Part shown: piece by piece, positions 37,103-48,416 of the stretch
Numbering within the stretch: position 1 is the first letter of the stretch
Layout: the number at the start of each line of letters is the position of its first letter
NCBI GenBank assembly: GCA_039720395.1
Contig: CM077827.1
Location: 17,285,822 to 17,349,821, forward strand
Direction of reading: 5' to 3'
Length of the DNA stretch: 64,000 bases
DNA from: Liquidambar formosana
Taxonomy: Eukaryota; Streptophyta; Magnoliopsida; Saxifragales; Altingiaceae
Position numbers and translations under genes: made by a program
Notes under the pieces: model-generated
Told to the model about the DNA's origin: nothing
Database searches by the model: none
Seen by the model: only the letters and a program-made list of their open reading frames with translations

Positions 37103-38828
37103 AGTATACTTTGATGGGGCAGCCAATAAGAAAGGTTATGGGATAGGAGTCCTGCTAGTTTCACCTGAAGAGGCATTTACACCGTTAGCGGTTAAGTTGG
37201 GGTTTGAAGCTACCAACAATATTGCTGAGTATGAGGCCTGTATCTTAGCATTGGAAGCCGCACTTGAATTGGGGATCAAAGAATTGGAAGTGTTCGGGGA
37301 CTCGGCACTAATCATTTGTCAGATAAAAGGGGAATGGAAAACTCGAGATGAGAAATTGCTACCCTACCATGCCCATCTAGAAGCTCTAACCAAGGAGTTC
37401 TCAGAAATAGAGTTCAACTACTTGTCAAGAAACAAGAACCAGTTTGCTGATGCCTTGGCAACCCTAGCATCCATGGTGGAGATACCTGAAGAGGGAAATG
37501 TGAAGTCGTTGGTGATAGAATGCCGAGACAAGCCTGTGTACTGTTGTGCAATCCAAGGAGGAGAAGTGAATGATGGCCATCCGTGGTTCCATGACATAAA
37601 GAAATTCATTGAAGAAAGGGAGTACCTAGAAGGAGCATCTCGTATTGACAGAAAAACCCTAAGGCGATTGGCGAGTCACTATGTACTTTGTGGAGGAAAG
37701 CTATATTGGAGATCATACAACGGGATCCACCTGCTATGTGTCACCGAGGAGAAAGCCGAGCATCTGATTAAAGAAATCCATGAAGGGACAGGGGCTCCGC
37801 ATATGAATGGCTATATGTTGGCTAAGAAAATCATGAGGTTAGGCTATTATTGGTCTACAATGGAAAGAGATTGCCACGCACATGTCAAGAAGTGCCACAA
37901 ATGCCAACTGTTCGCTAGTGGACAACATTTGCCTTCTATGCCTTTAACAAGTATGTCATCACCATGGCCATTCGCAGTATGGGGGATAGATATCATCGGA
38001 CAGATCAAGCCAAAGGCGTCAAATGGGCATGAATATATCCTGGTTGCTATCGACTATTTCACTAAGTGGGTGGAAGCAGCGTCCTTCAAGACTTTGAATT
38101 CAAAGAAAGTAGCACAGTTCATACAGCACAGCATCATCTATCGATATGGGGTACCGCATGAAGTTATCTCAGACAATGGCCAGCACTTTCAGAAAGAAAC
38201 CCATGAGCTCTTACAAAAGTATGGCATAGTTCACCATTTGTCATCACCATACCGTCCTCAGACTAATGGAGTAGTGGAAGCGGCTAACAAGAACATCAAG
38301 AAGATACTGCAGAAAACTGCGGACTCACACACAGACTGGCATGAGAAGTTACCGTTAGCTCTATGGGGTTACAGAACATCAATAAGGTCGTCAACAGGGG
38401 CTACCCCTTACTCTCTAGTTTATGGAATGGAGGCCGTGTTGCCAGTTGAATTGGAGGTTCCTTCACTAAGGGTTGCCATGGAGAGCCAGATAACAGAAGT
38501 GGACTGGGTTAAGAGTCGCTATGATGAGTTAGCTTTGTTGGATGAAAGGCGTTTAAGGGCACTGTATCATGTGCAAGGGTATCAGCGGAGAGTCGCCAGA
38601 GCATTCAACAAGAATGTCAAAGATCGAGGTCTAGAGAAAGGGGATGTAGTGCTGAAAGAAATCAGAGCTCCAGTGTTCGATCCGCGGGGAAAATTCAAGC
38701 CAAGTTGGGGTGGACCATACATTATCAAAGAGATATTGCCAGCAGAGGCTGTTCACCTCATGGATTTAGATGGAATTGAGTTCGCTCGTCCAACTAATTT
38801 GGATTAATTGAAAAAATATCATGTTTGA
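37103..38828 (+). pseudogene. pol: Gypsy-1 pol: second RNase H and integrase
   Basis: It continues pol after the TIR element. The second RNase H keeps its FDGA, AEYEA and FGDSA blocks and an ADALA block. The integrase follows with an HHCC zinc domain (HEGTGAPHMNG...CHKCQ), catalytic D (GIDIIG), D (ISDNGQ) and E (TNGVVEAANK), and a GGPYIIKEIL GPY/F-like module. There is no chromodomain. A CAA-to-TAA change at 38805-38807 removes the last seven codons; the normal TGA is 38826-38828. The uninterrupted piece begins at an internal ATG at 37197, which is not a real start. Confidence 0.9.
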
Positions 38829-38910
38829 GGCCTGCTAGGTTGAAAACCTATAAGGGCGGCCTAGGCAAAAGTTAAGGCATGAGAACTACGTAAGACCTGA
38901 TTCTCCATTC

Positions 38911-38987
38911 AAAAAAAAAAAAAAAAAAAAAAAAAACAAAAAAGAGAGAGAAAAACAAAAAAACAAAAAAAAAAAAGAAAAGAAAGA
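38911..38987 (+). repeat. A-rich tract after Gypsy-1 pol
   Basis: A near-homopolymeric A run with a few C and G interruptions, about 85 bp after the pol stop. The equivalent is at 60771-60837 in Gypsy-2. Confidence 0.9.
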
Positions 38988-39171
38988 ATCATGGAGATAC
39001 GTAGGCAACCCATAAAGTTACCTTGGGTGCGGTCTAAATCAAACAACAAAATCCCAAATTTGGTTTATTATTGGCAATTTATTCAGAACTAAAAGAGATT
39101 GACATAGCAATTCATTGGTATTAAGTAAAAGAGCTATAAATATGCCATAAATATCCTATTCAATTGAGTCT

Positions 39172-40458
39172 TCAATTCTTCTTGGGCTTCTTTGCAGCCC
39201 GCTTTTCAGCTTTCTGCTTCTCTCTTTCGTGTCTTCTTTTCTTCCTCAAGTCATGTTTATAAGCTGCTATCACTGCTTCCATAATATCTTCTCTGCAAGG
39301 TCCAAGGTCGTTATTCTTGATAAGTCCAAAAATCTTTTCTCTTCGAGTAGTCTCTCTCTCACCCAAATTGCTTTTCAACCATTCCTTGTACTCGAGGCTC
39401 ATCATATATGGACCATCAATATTCGTAACTTGAGTTAGTGTCAACTTGCTAGGCCATCGGTCCTTCGCCCAAATCACTACAGAAAGACCCGCAGGCACCA
39501 CAGGGTAGTCACCTTTCAAGGAAGTGGGTATGGTTTGCATGGCACCCATCTGACGAAGAACCCTTGAAGGCCAATAGAAAGAAGTAGACCTCAGTCCTAT
39601 GAGTCTTACCATTGCACATCCAGAAGTTCGCAGAAGCACTCGTTCACTGCAGCCCCATATGAAGACGAACCATTTGATATTCCTCCATGAAAGGGTTTGG
39701 AAGTAACCTAGCCAATCCCTTAATGAGAACTTTCCAGGAAACTTAATGCAGCGAAGGCAGTAATGCTGGGGCTTGTATTGTGTAATGACAGTGGGTGATA
39801 AGAAATTCAGTCTTTCAAGCAACCACATCTGCAGTAGAATGGGGCTACCTCCTAAAGGAATTTTCGGGTCCTCAGGGACTTCATCCAAGCTATTCAGGGT
39901 TTCAGCTAGCACCATAGGAATCAGGTTATGGCCCTTGGTAAGGAAAGGAATCAACTCACAGATTTGTATGGGAACATGTGGAGTACCAGTTGAAATAAGG
40001 AAACGACCAATAAGGCAAAAGGCAAGTGCATGCTTAATGGGAAAGGTAAATTTAAGAATACCTTTGCTATCATAGGCCAAAAAAGAGGTTGCCAATTTCA
40101 TCAAGTCTACCATATGGTCCTTTACAAACGTAGAGGCATATTTTTGGTGAATCCCAAGTAGGTTGGAGAAAGAAGTGAGAAAGCTTGGGCGAGGAGTAGG
40201 GAGAATGAAAGGACCTACCGGTGAAACTCCATACAACGCGCAGAATTCCTCCATGGTTGGGCACAGTTCTTCATAGTTGAAGCGGAACACATGAATTTGG
40301 GAATCCCAAAAATATGTAGCAGCAGTCAAGAGGTTCGTTTCAAGCTTCACATGCCTCAAGGAGAGCAATGGATCCAAGCCAAAGCACTTGAACTCAGATT
40401 TTGCTTCAGCACTCATAACTCTCAAAAACCCTCCTAAAAATTTGTCTAGAGCCTCCAT
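39172..40458 (-). CDS. Antisense ORF in Gypsy-1, plant mobile domain-like (428 aa)
   Basis: An intact single-exon ORF on the strand opposite gag-pol, between pol and the 3' repeats. The N-terminal part contains an FRFNYEELCPTMEEFCALYGV-type block, similar in style to plant mobile domain/DUF7745 proteins, where a PT.EEF motif follows an F.F strand. The C-terminus is a Lys/Arg-rich tail of about 35 residues that could be a nuclear localisation signal. A TATAAAAA box lies 49 nt upstream of the ATG (40507-40514), and the GC palindrome is further upstream (40602-40670). It is conserved at the same length (429 aa) in Gypsy-2, although the sense genes here are dead. The molecular role is unknown. 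Extra antisense ORFs are known in Tat-lineage elements. The family assignment is tentative. Confidence 0.8.
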   Translation of the reverse strand: MEALDKFLGGFLRVMSAEAKSEFKCFGLDPLLSLRHVKLETNLLTAATYFWDSQIHVFRFNYEELCPTMEEFCALYGVSPVGPFILPTPRPSFLTSFSNLLGIHQKYASTFVKDHMVDLMKLATSFLAYDSKGILKFTFPIKHALAFCLIGRFLISTGTPHVPIQICELIPFLTKGHNLIPMVLAETLNSLDEVPEDPKIPLGGSPILLQMWLLERLNFLSPTVITQYKPQHYCLRCIKFPGKFSLRDWLGYFQTLSWRNIKWFVFIWGCSERVLLRTSGCAMVRLIGLRSTSFYWPSRVLRQMGAMQTIPTSLKGDYPVVPAGLSVVIWAKDRWPSKLTLTQVTNIDGPYMMSLEYKEWLKSNLGERETTRREKIFGLIKNNDLGPCREDIMEAVIAAYKHDLRKKRRHEREKQKAEKRAAKKPKKN

Positions 40459-40506
40459 AATTTCTAATGAATGAATACAAGTAGGTTTAGGAACCTCTTG
40501 GATGTG

Positions 40507-40514
40507 TTTTTATA
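40507..40514 (-). promoter_or_regulatory. TATA box of the antisense ORF
   Basis: Minus strand TATAAAAA, 49 nt before the ATG; identical in Gypsy-2 (62342-62349). Confidence 0.55.
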
Positions 40515-40601
40515 GGGAAAAGGTCACAAATCCAAGTTCAAATAGGAAAAAACCCGTCAGAATAGGAAGTTTCCTATTCAAAGTGGGATTTCCGCGTCAA
40601 G

Positions 40602-40670
40602 CTCGGGTGACCACGCCGACTAGCCACTGGGCTTGGGCGGCTAGCCGCCCAGCCCCGGGTGGTCACCCGA
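40602..40670. repeat. GC-rich palindrome upstream of the antisense ORF
   Basis: A shorter form (69 bp) of the module at 8309: CTCGGGTGACCAC on the left, one GGCGGCTAGCCGCC, and GGGTGGTCACCCGA on the right. It lies about 90 bp upstream of the antisense TATA box. Confidence 0.85.
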
Positions 40671-40905
40671 AGCCGTTTTCCTATTTTTCCCAGTTTTGCC
40701 TATTTTTGGCCCCCTTTGACCCCTATATGGTTATGTGACCCTGGGAAGCTTATTTTGAGCTTATTTTTGCACAAAGACATGAGTAAATCACCACAATGAA
40801 ATTCCAAAAGTTTCATACAAAGTACCAAAGCAAATGTTCAAAGAGAGGTTACAAAGCATAAAAAAAGATGTTTCATTCATTCACAAAGCAAGAGGTTAAG
40901 CTAAG

Positions 40906-43638
40906 CTAATGATCTCCCGTGGTTCTTCTCTTTCTACTTGACTCGCCTCTACCACGACCAGCATGAGGATTCCTTTGGGGTGGCATTGGTTGTGGTGGAC
41001 GCAGTGTGGAGACCTGTTGCAAAGAAATCGATTAATAAAAGAAGGGTTATGCTTTTAGCTCCTATGATTGGAATGAACAAAAAGGATGTCTTACAGTGGG
41101 ATTTAGTCGCCCCTCTAGTACAGAGTTTGCCAAACTCATCCTAACAAGGTCCCGCCTTAATCCCTCACTGAGTTCAAGGCACTCCTGTGCGTACTCTCGG
41201 GGAACCTAAAAGATGAACATGGTTAATAAATGATGAAAGAGGTTTAAAGGAAAGCAAAAGGCTTAGAGCTTACATGTTCATAGCTCAGGTCAATCCTGGG
41301 GACTTCATCAAAAGCAGGGTGAGTAATGTTAGTCTTCATGAACTCCAACCCATTGCATAGGTTCACTTGCCAGTCGAGAACTGGGAGAGGCGGCTGTGCC
41401 ATTCCCCCCATCTCATAATCCTCATCCCCATGAGTCATGCCTGTGGAGGACGCTACTGTGGAACTATGTCCACGAGCTCGCCGGCCCTGCAATAGATAAT
41501 TTGCTTAAGAGGAGTGTTTGCATAAATCAATAATTGAAAAAATGGGATAGAAACTCACCCCTTGAGGTGGGAAGCCAATGACTCTAGGGCGCATTAGAAA
41601 TTGATTGCAAAAAGTCATGTAGTCAGTATTGGGCGAGGTGAACTCCTCAGCATCCCATCCAGTCAGAGCTTCCATTAGCTCATCCCCATCCAGAGAGTCA
41701 GTGTGCCTCATATTCATAGGAGGCAAGACAGGGGTAAGAGCAGCATCCACTTGTCCTTTCACCTGCCTAAGGACACGCTCCCCTAAATACCAGTATCGCC
41801 TTGAGGGACCCTCAAAGAGTACCCTCTTCCCAGTCAACTCCAAACAGGACACACACCTCCTAGGCAGCCTGCCTTCCCACAGTCCCCATGGGCTCCACTT
41901 TACCTGTTGAATTTGAGAAAATGATGAGCAAGATAATAAAAAAATGAATGAAAGAAAAGAATGAGGAAGGTGGATTACCATGTCAGCATTTAGGCTTGCC
42001 AAGTACGCCCTTGCATGGGCGTAGTCATGCCTATTGGGGGCACGCACAGCTATCTTGTTGGGAACATAGTTCCCAAGTATAGGCCATTCTTGTATCTCAT
42101 TGTCCAGGGTGGGGCGGCATAGTCCCAGATATTCATAATACCATATCTGTCAAAATTCAAGAAAAGCATTAAAATTAAGTAAAGTTTGAGAGGAATTTAA
42201 AAATTAAACATTTTTACTTACCTCCCAAACAAATGGAAGCCCACCAAAATTCTTGGAAACACCGCGAGACATGTCGGACATGGATTTGTACATGGTGGCT
42301 AGTGCTGCCCCTCCCCAGTTATACCTCCCCATCTTGTTCACATCCACCATGGAAGCAAGGTAGCCCAGTTGTTCCATGTCATTGGCACCAACAAAGAGAG
42401 TGCAAGAAAGCATATAAATCATAAATGCCCTAGCTATGCACTCGGGAGCCACTCCCACACCTTCTACTTGGTTGGCAAAATTCTCGAATAGCCATGTCCT
42501 CTTAACACCGCGTGAGCCCGCCTCAATATCCATCCAGAACATAGTGAGGAGATAAGCACTATCTGTGTTGGCATCCCCATAGAATTCCAACCTCTTTCTT
42601 TTGAGGCTTAAACCGGTGATGATTGAAAAATCCTTGGGAGTCATGGTCATCTCCCCAAAGCTAAAGTGGAAGGTGTTGGTGGTATCCCACCATAATTCAG
42701 CTAAAGCGAGGAGAGCTTGCCGATCCCATTGTTCATTCCATAGGGAGTCAAGAAACCAACTAAAACCCGCTTTCTTAATGAAGTCTCTCGCGGAAGGTTA
42801 GGTGTGTTCCATATGCTTCCACCACCCAATAAGATTCTTTATCGAAGACCTTGTGCGTAGGTCTTGGAAGTTGGGCTAATCAAGAAGAATGATTCACCTA
42901 GTTAGTGTAAAAATCATATGCAAGCATTGATAATTGGCTTTCCAAAAACTAAGTCTTTTAGTTCATGAACAAGTAAACCTTGCTTTGAAAGTTTATAAAA
43001 ACATTGGTTTCATTCCTCAAACTCATGATCATTAGTAAACCATGCATTCCAAGACCATGGAAACATGGATTTTTCAAAGAAAATAGCAAGAAAACTTTGT
43101 TTTCCAAAGTGGTTTTTTAAGGAAAAAATAAGCAAACCTTGTTCATGAAAACATGGGTTTTTCAAAAATATAGCAAACTTTGTTTTTCAAAGTTTATGAA
43201 AATGCTTGGTTTTGTTTCTAAAATCAATTAGAAATGAATGCCTATGATTTTGCCTTGCAATACACATCAATTTTACAAAGATTGGATGAATTTTCATCAT
43301 TCAAGCATTTTATCAAACACTTGGTGGGCACTATTCACCCAGTTTTCAAATTGAATTCTTTTCACATCCAATCCTTGCCAAAATCAATGGGCATTGCAAA
43401 CATTGCTAGGAATACTCATAGAGAGTTCATGGGAATGCCTTTCAACCAACAAAAATGAAAATTTCAAAGAAAAGTTTAAAATGGGTAAGCTTACCTCTTG
43501 CCTGGAATGGATAAAAGAGAGATGATTCCTTGGTTCTAGGAGCAATTTCCCTTGAGGAACATCATATATTGGTGCCTTGTATCTACTCTTTGAGTCAAGG
43601 AATGGATACTTTGAAGTGGAGTCTTCATTTGGATCCAT
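40906..43638 (-). pseudogene. Antisense seven-exon plant mobile domain gene carried in Gypsy-1
   Basis: The gene model is on the minus strand. Exons: 43638-43495, 42875-42222, 42146-41979, 41903-41559, 41486-41274, 41205-41095 and 41013-40906. Every exon is a multiple of three, every intron is phase 0 with GT...AG ends, and several donors are near-consensus (GAG|GTAAGT at 42222, GAG|GTAAGC at 43495). The joined frame is 581 codons ending in TAG at 40906-40908. Exon 2 encodes the plant mobile domain core (MTMTPKDFSIITGL, then a long helical region to GGLPFVW). Exon 7 is a short Arg/Gly-rich tail. One in-frame TAA at 42798-42800 (codon 74) is the only break seen. Host plant mobile domain proteins such as MAIN act in the nucleus in transposon silencing; the role of this copy is unknown. 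It is absent from Gypsy-2. The intron model is inferred from sequence and frame only. Confidence 0.8.
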
Positions 43639-43925
43639 TGTGGATGAACTAGCTTGTTTTGAGCAAAAATGGGTTTAATGGGTTTTTGATTTGCAAAGTG
43701 CTGCAAATTTCTTGTTTTTGATGTGAAATTGGGTGTTAATGATGCTATTTCATGTGTATGAATCCCTATTGAAGTGTGGATTTGAATGCCTTTGGGTGTT
43801 GGAGTGATTTTGCAAAATGGGGTATGCTTCCTAGAGAGAGAAACTCTCAATTTTCGGGTTGGGTTGAATGGGGGGTATGAATAGTGCCCCTTGTATTTCA
43901 AAAACCAGAATTTTCAGCAAATAGG

Positions 43926-44006
43926 CTCGGGTAACCACCCAAGCCTTGGGCGGCTAGCCACCAGGGCCTGGGCGGCTAGCCTCCCGAGGCCTGGTAGTCA
44001 CCCAAG
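43926..44006. repeat. GC-rich palindrome upstream of the seven-exon gene
   Basis: An 81-bp diverged copy of the 8309 module, with arms CTCGGGTAACCACC and GTAGTCACCCAAG. It lies about 290 bp upstream of the antisense ATG at 43638. Confidence 0.85.
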
Positions 44007-44239
44007 CCACTTTTCTTTGGCTTTCTTTCTCGCTTTGTCTCGCCTTAACGCGTGATCAAACCTTCTTCCAAATGAGATATTCAACACTTTTTGAGCTTAA
44101 AATCAATCAAATTTCACCTTGAAATCAATTCTTTGAATTGATTTTATGTTCAAAAGGGTTGAATATATTTCCCTTGTGCCATGCCAACTCAAGTGACAAT
44201 GTGTTAAGTCATTTTCCTCTTGCACCATGCTTGTTCTAT

Positions 44240-46060
44240 CTTGATAAATTGATCATATACTCCCATTTCAAATCCTCATTTTCCATCTTACTTGGTTGAA
44301 TATAGTCATCACTTGGATATATTCTTCCATTTCAAAAGTGTATTCACCCTTTGAATATGCTTCCCAATTTCAAATCCTCATTTTCCATCTTACTTGGTTG
44401 AATATATTCATCACTTGAATATATTCTTCCATTTCAAAAGTGTATTCACGCTTTGAATATGCTTCCCAATTTCAAATCCTCATTTTCCATCTTACTTGGT
44501 TGAATATAGTCATCACTTGGATATATTCTTCCATTTCAAAAGTGTATTCACCCTTTGAATATGCTTCCCAATTTCAAATCCTCATTTTCCATCTTACTTG
44601 GTTGAATATAGTCATCACTTGGATATATTCTTCCATTTCAAAAGTGTATTCACCCTTTGAATGTGTTTCCCAATTTCAAATCCTTATCATACTTGGTTGA
44701 ATATATTCATCACTTGGATATATCCTTCCATTTCAAAAGTGTATTCACCCTTTGAATATGCTTCTCAGTTTCAAATCCTCATTCTCTATCTTACTTGGTT
44801 AAGTATATTCATCGCTTGAATATATTTCTCCATTTCAATGGTATGTTCATCACTTGAACATACTTGTCACTCACTTGGTTAAGTATATTCATCACTTGAA
44901 TATATTTCTCTATTTCAATGGTATACTCATCACTTGAGTGTACTTCTCAGATGTTTATCAATCACTTGGTTAAATATATTCATCACTTGAATATATTTCT
45001 CCATTTCAATGGTGTGTTCATCACTTGAACGTACTTGTCACTCACTTGGTTAAATATATTCATCACTTGAATATATTTCTCCATTTCAATGGTGTGTTCA
45101 TCACTTGAACATACTTGTCACTTACTTGGTTAAATATATTCATCACTTGGATATATTTCTCCATTTCAATGGTATGCTCATCACTTGAGTATACTTTTCA
45201 ATTACTTGGTTAAATATATTCGTCACTTGAATATATTTCTCCATTTCAATGGTGTGTTCATCACTTGAACATACTTGTCACTCACTTGGTTAAATATATC
45301 CATCGCTTGGATATATTTCTCCATTTCAATGGTATACTCATCACTTGAGTATACTTCTCAGTCTTTGTCAATCACTTGGTTAAGTATATTCATCGCTTGA
45401 ATATATTTCTCCATTTCAATGGTATGCTCATCACTTGAGTATACTTCTCAGACCTTTTGTCACTTACTTGGTTAAATATATTCATCACTTGAATATATTT
45501 CTCCATTTCAATGGTGTGTTCATCACTTGAACATACTTGTCACTCACTTGGTTAAATATATCCATCGCTTGGATATATTTCTCCATTTCAATGGTATACT
45601 CATCACTTGAGTATACTTCTCAGTCTCTTTTCACTACTTGGTTAAATATATTCGTGACCTGAATATATTTCTCCATTTCAAAAGTGTACTCATCACTTGA
45701 GTATACTTCTCAGTCTCTTTTCATTACTTGGTTAAATATATTCGTGACTTGAATATATTTCTCCATTTCAAAAGTGTACTCATCACTTGAGTATACTTCT
45801 CAGTCTCTTTTCATTACTTGGTTGAATATATTCGTGACCTGAATATATTTCTACATTTCAAAAGTATACTCATCACTTGAGTATACTTCTCAGATTTCAT
45901 TCTCAATCACTTAGTTAAATATATTCGTGACTAGAATATATTTCTCCATTTCAAAAGTATGTTCATTCGTAGTGGCTTGAATATGCTTCTCTTATCAATT
46001 CTCAACCCCCAGTGGTTTAAGTATACTCATGACTTGAGTACACTTCCTTATTCCAGTCTC
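44240..46060. repeat. Tandem hairpin array of Gypsy-1
   Basis: About four 105-bp monomers (44250-44780) are followed by many 65-90-bp monomers. Most contain two inverted repeats around a 7-nt loop, usually ATCACTT. Examples: 44972-44998 has arms AAATATATTC/GAATATATTT; 45292-45318 has AAATATATCC/GGATATATTT with loop ATCGCTT; 45332-45354 has GTATACTC/GAGTATAC. Hairpins are separated by a conserved TCTCCATTTCAATG-like spacer. No coding capacity is supported. Confidence 0.9.
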
Positions 46061-46072
46061 AGGTTTTCAACC

Positions 46073-46118
46073 TGTGAACCCTAAAAAGCAGCCCACAAGG
46101 ATTTAAAAGTTGCCAGTC
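46073..46118 (-). repeat. Partial LTR-terminus copy beside the type C LTR
   Basis: It begins TGTGAACCCTAAAAAGC and contains GCCCACAAGG. It resembles the last bases of a gypsy LTR placed just outside the full LTR end, as with the 146-bp duplication at 5183. Confidence 0.5.
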
Positions 46119-46890
46119 TGTGGACCCAGGAAAGCGGGCCCACAAATGGGTTTGGAAAAGGAAAGGAGTCGCCACCTTATTTTTTAAAGGAAACAAGGAA
46201 AACCCTAAAAAATAGTTTTGTTTTAGGAAAACAAAAGATTGACTCCATGTTTAAAAATGGTAAGGCAAATTATCTTTTTGGAAACCAGAGAAATCGGGGA
46301 TTCGGAGGCTAAGTTACGATATGGGAAGGTTCTAGGCAAAGCCTATAGGCACCCATATTGCCCTAAACGGTCTCTTAATTTAATTGGGCTAAATCAAAGT
46401 CTTAATTACACACAAATCAACAATTATCATCACAAGACAGCATGCATATCATTCATTCATTCATCCATATAATCAAATAAATCAAAGAAAAACAGAAAAA
46501 GAAAAAAGGGGGGAGAAAACCTAGGATACTTAGTATCCTAGGGCGGACTTGAACCTCACGAAGAGCGCCTACGTACCATGTATGGAAATACATGGATCAA
46601 AGTCCACGTAGTTCGAAAAGGAATAGGGTTATAACCTAATCAAGGCCTATGGTAAACCCTAAGTTTCCTTTCAAGTAAAACATGGTAAGTTTCCAAAATA
46701 AATGATTCTCAAAAGATTTTTGGTAAATATAGAATTTGATAAAGATGGAAACTTTGATTTAAAAGGCAATTTTATGAAAGGATATTATAGAATCTACCAT
46801 ACCCTTCTATTAGGAAACAACCCTAGGGGGGGAGAAAGGGAAAGTTTCAAGGAAAGGAAAGAAGGGGGAATTGGGGCACCCTCATACCCT

Positions 46891-46900
46891 ACTTACCTTT
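46891..46900 (-). promoter_or_regulatory. 5' splice-site consensus in LTR C
   Basis: Minus strand AAAG|GTAAGT, at the place equivalent to the donors in the other gypsy LTRs. Confidence 0.45.
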
Positions 46901-48221
46901 AAGCAAAAGCAACCTGTCAAAATAACCACCCTATTGCATAGGGTAATTACCTTATTTGTAAGATTTCATCTCACAATAGCCAAAATAACCACCCCACATT
47001 GGTGGGGTAGTTGCACCTGTTGTACCTGTCAAAGCACCTGCAATTTCCATGCAAAACATACCAAAATACCAACCAACCAAGCTAGATTCCAAATCAAGCC
47101 ATTATCATGCTTAAACATAAGCAAACACATGCTCAAAACTCATCATTAAAGCCATTAAACAGATCTGGACAGAATTGAAATAGAGCTTAAAATCAACCAT
47201 AAATCATGCAAACAACATAAATCATAAGCTAACTAAAACCCTAACCCAACCCTACATGCAATGACATGCAAAAAACCCTAAAATCAATAATATGAATGCT
47301 AGAAATATCATAGTTACCTAATATGGAACACATATGCAGCAACTATGAAGAAAAAAACAGAAAAAAATCCCTAAGCTATCATGCTATATGCAACTAAGCC
47401 AACACAAGGATGATAAAAACCCTAGAATCACACTAGTGCATAAAATCCCATGAAATAACCCTAAATCATGCAAAACAGAACATGAACAGCATTTTAACCA
47501 TGCATATTAATCAATAGAATGATCCACACATGATAAAGACATAGACTTTCACATGAAATAAAGCTATTCTAAGCATAAACTCGATTTCAGCACTAAGGAA
47601 ACCCTAGAATCCCAAACATGCAGTAAATCACATGGAATAGCATCCTAGCATACTAAACAGCCCATGACTATCATCCTAAACATGCATACTAGCTAATAGA
47701 AACAACAAAATACGATAAAAACATAAGCTTTAATATGCAAAAGAGTTATTTCATGCAGAAAACTAATTTCAGCACTAAGGAAACCCTAAAATCCCAAACA
47801 TGCAGTAAATCACATGGAATAACATCCTAACATACCAAACAGCCCATAAACATCCTCCTAATCATGCATACATACCAATGGAAGCAACAAGACATGATAA
47901 AAACACAAGCTTTGATATGCAATCATCTTATTCTATGCAAAACCCTAACTTTAAAAGAGAGAAGAGGAGGAAGGGGGTATACCTATGGTGAAGTATCCTC
48001 TTGCTACTATAGAGAGTCCTCCTTCCTCTTATGCACTGCTGGGAATTCCTTCCTTCAAGCCTTCAAGCCAAACTCCAGCCCTCCTTCAAGCTTTCTCTCA
48101 CACTCTCTCACTCAAAGTTTAGGTTAAACTACCCTAAGGATGGCTGCCATAGCCTCCAATGTCCCTCTCACTTTAGAAAATTTGCCTCCAGTGCCTCCTT
48201 TATTACTGAAGTATAAGGGGG

Positions 48222-48229
48222 TATTTATA
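48222..48229 (-). promoter_or_regulatory. TATA box of LTR C
   Basis: Minus strand TATAAATA followed by CCCCC, as in LTR B. Confidence 0.65.
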
Positions 48230-48416
48230 GGGATTGAGGGAAAACCCTCAATGGTTGGGATTAAAACCCTAGGGATTGATCCAAGGGCTCTTAGAGGTTC
48301 CTTTGGGGCTCAAGTAGGTCAAATAGGGCTAAAATTAGGGTTAAATGGCGGCTGGAGGCGAGCAAATCCGAGGAAATAGGGAGGGAGCCGCGTCAAAGCT
48401 CAAAAAAGGAAAGTGG

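Larger units (their letters stand above)
4638..46072 (+). mobile_element. Gypsy-1: Tat/Ogre-lineage LTR retrotransposon, heavily nested
   Basis: It starts with the 5' LTR at 4638 and a tRNA-Arg primer site at 10317. Leader, gag, protease, intron, RT, two RNase H domains, integrase, antisense genes and a hairpin array follow, in the same order as in Gypsy-2. Dual RNase H, the Arg primer site, an intron between protease and RT, and antisense cargo place it in the Tat lineage. Four other elements interrupt it. Sense lesions are a 25-nt deletion near 22090 and stops at 33772, 35646 and 38805. The 3' boundary is uncertain: recognisable internal sequence runs to 46072, where an opposite-strand LTR begins, and no matching 3' LTR is visible. 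The 5' flank (possible TSD) is CTCAT at 4633-4637. Confidence 0.8.

Noticed and set aside
44240..46060. CRISPR-like array
   Set aside because: Units and spacers are similar to each other, spacers are not unique, and the setting is a plant retrotransposon; it is satellite-type repeat.
47220..47940. Possible gene in the AT-rich part of LTR C
   Set aside because: Only short ORFs; the sequence aligns with the leader portion of the other gypsy LTRs.
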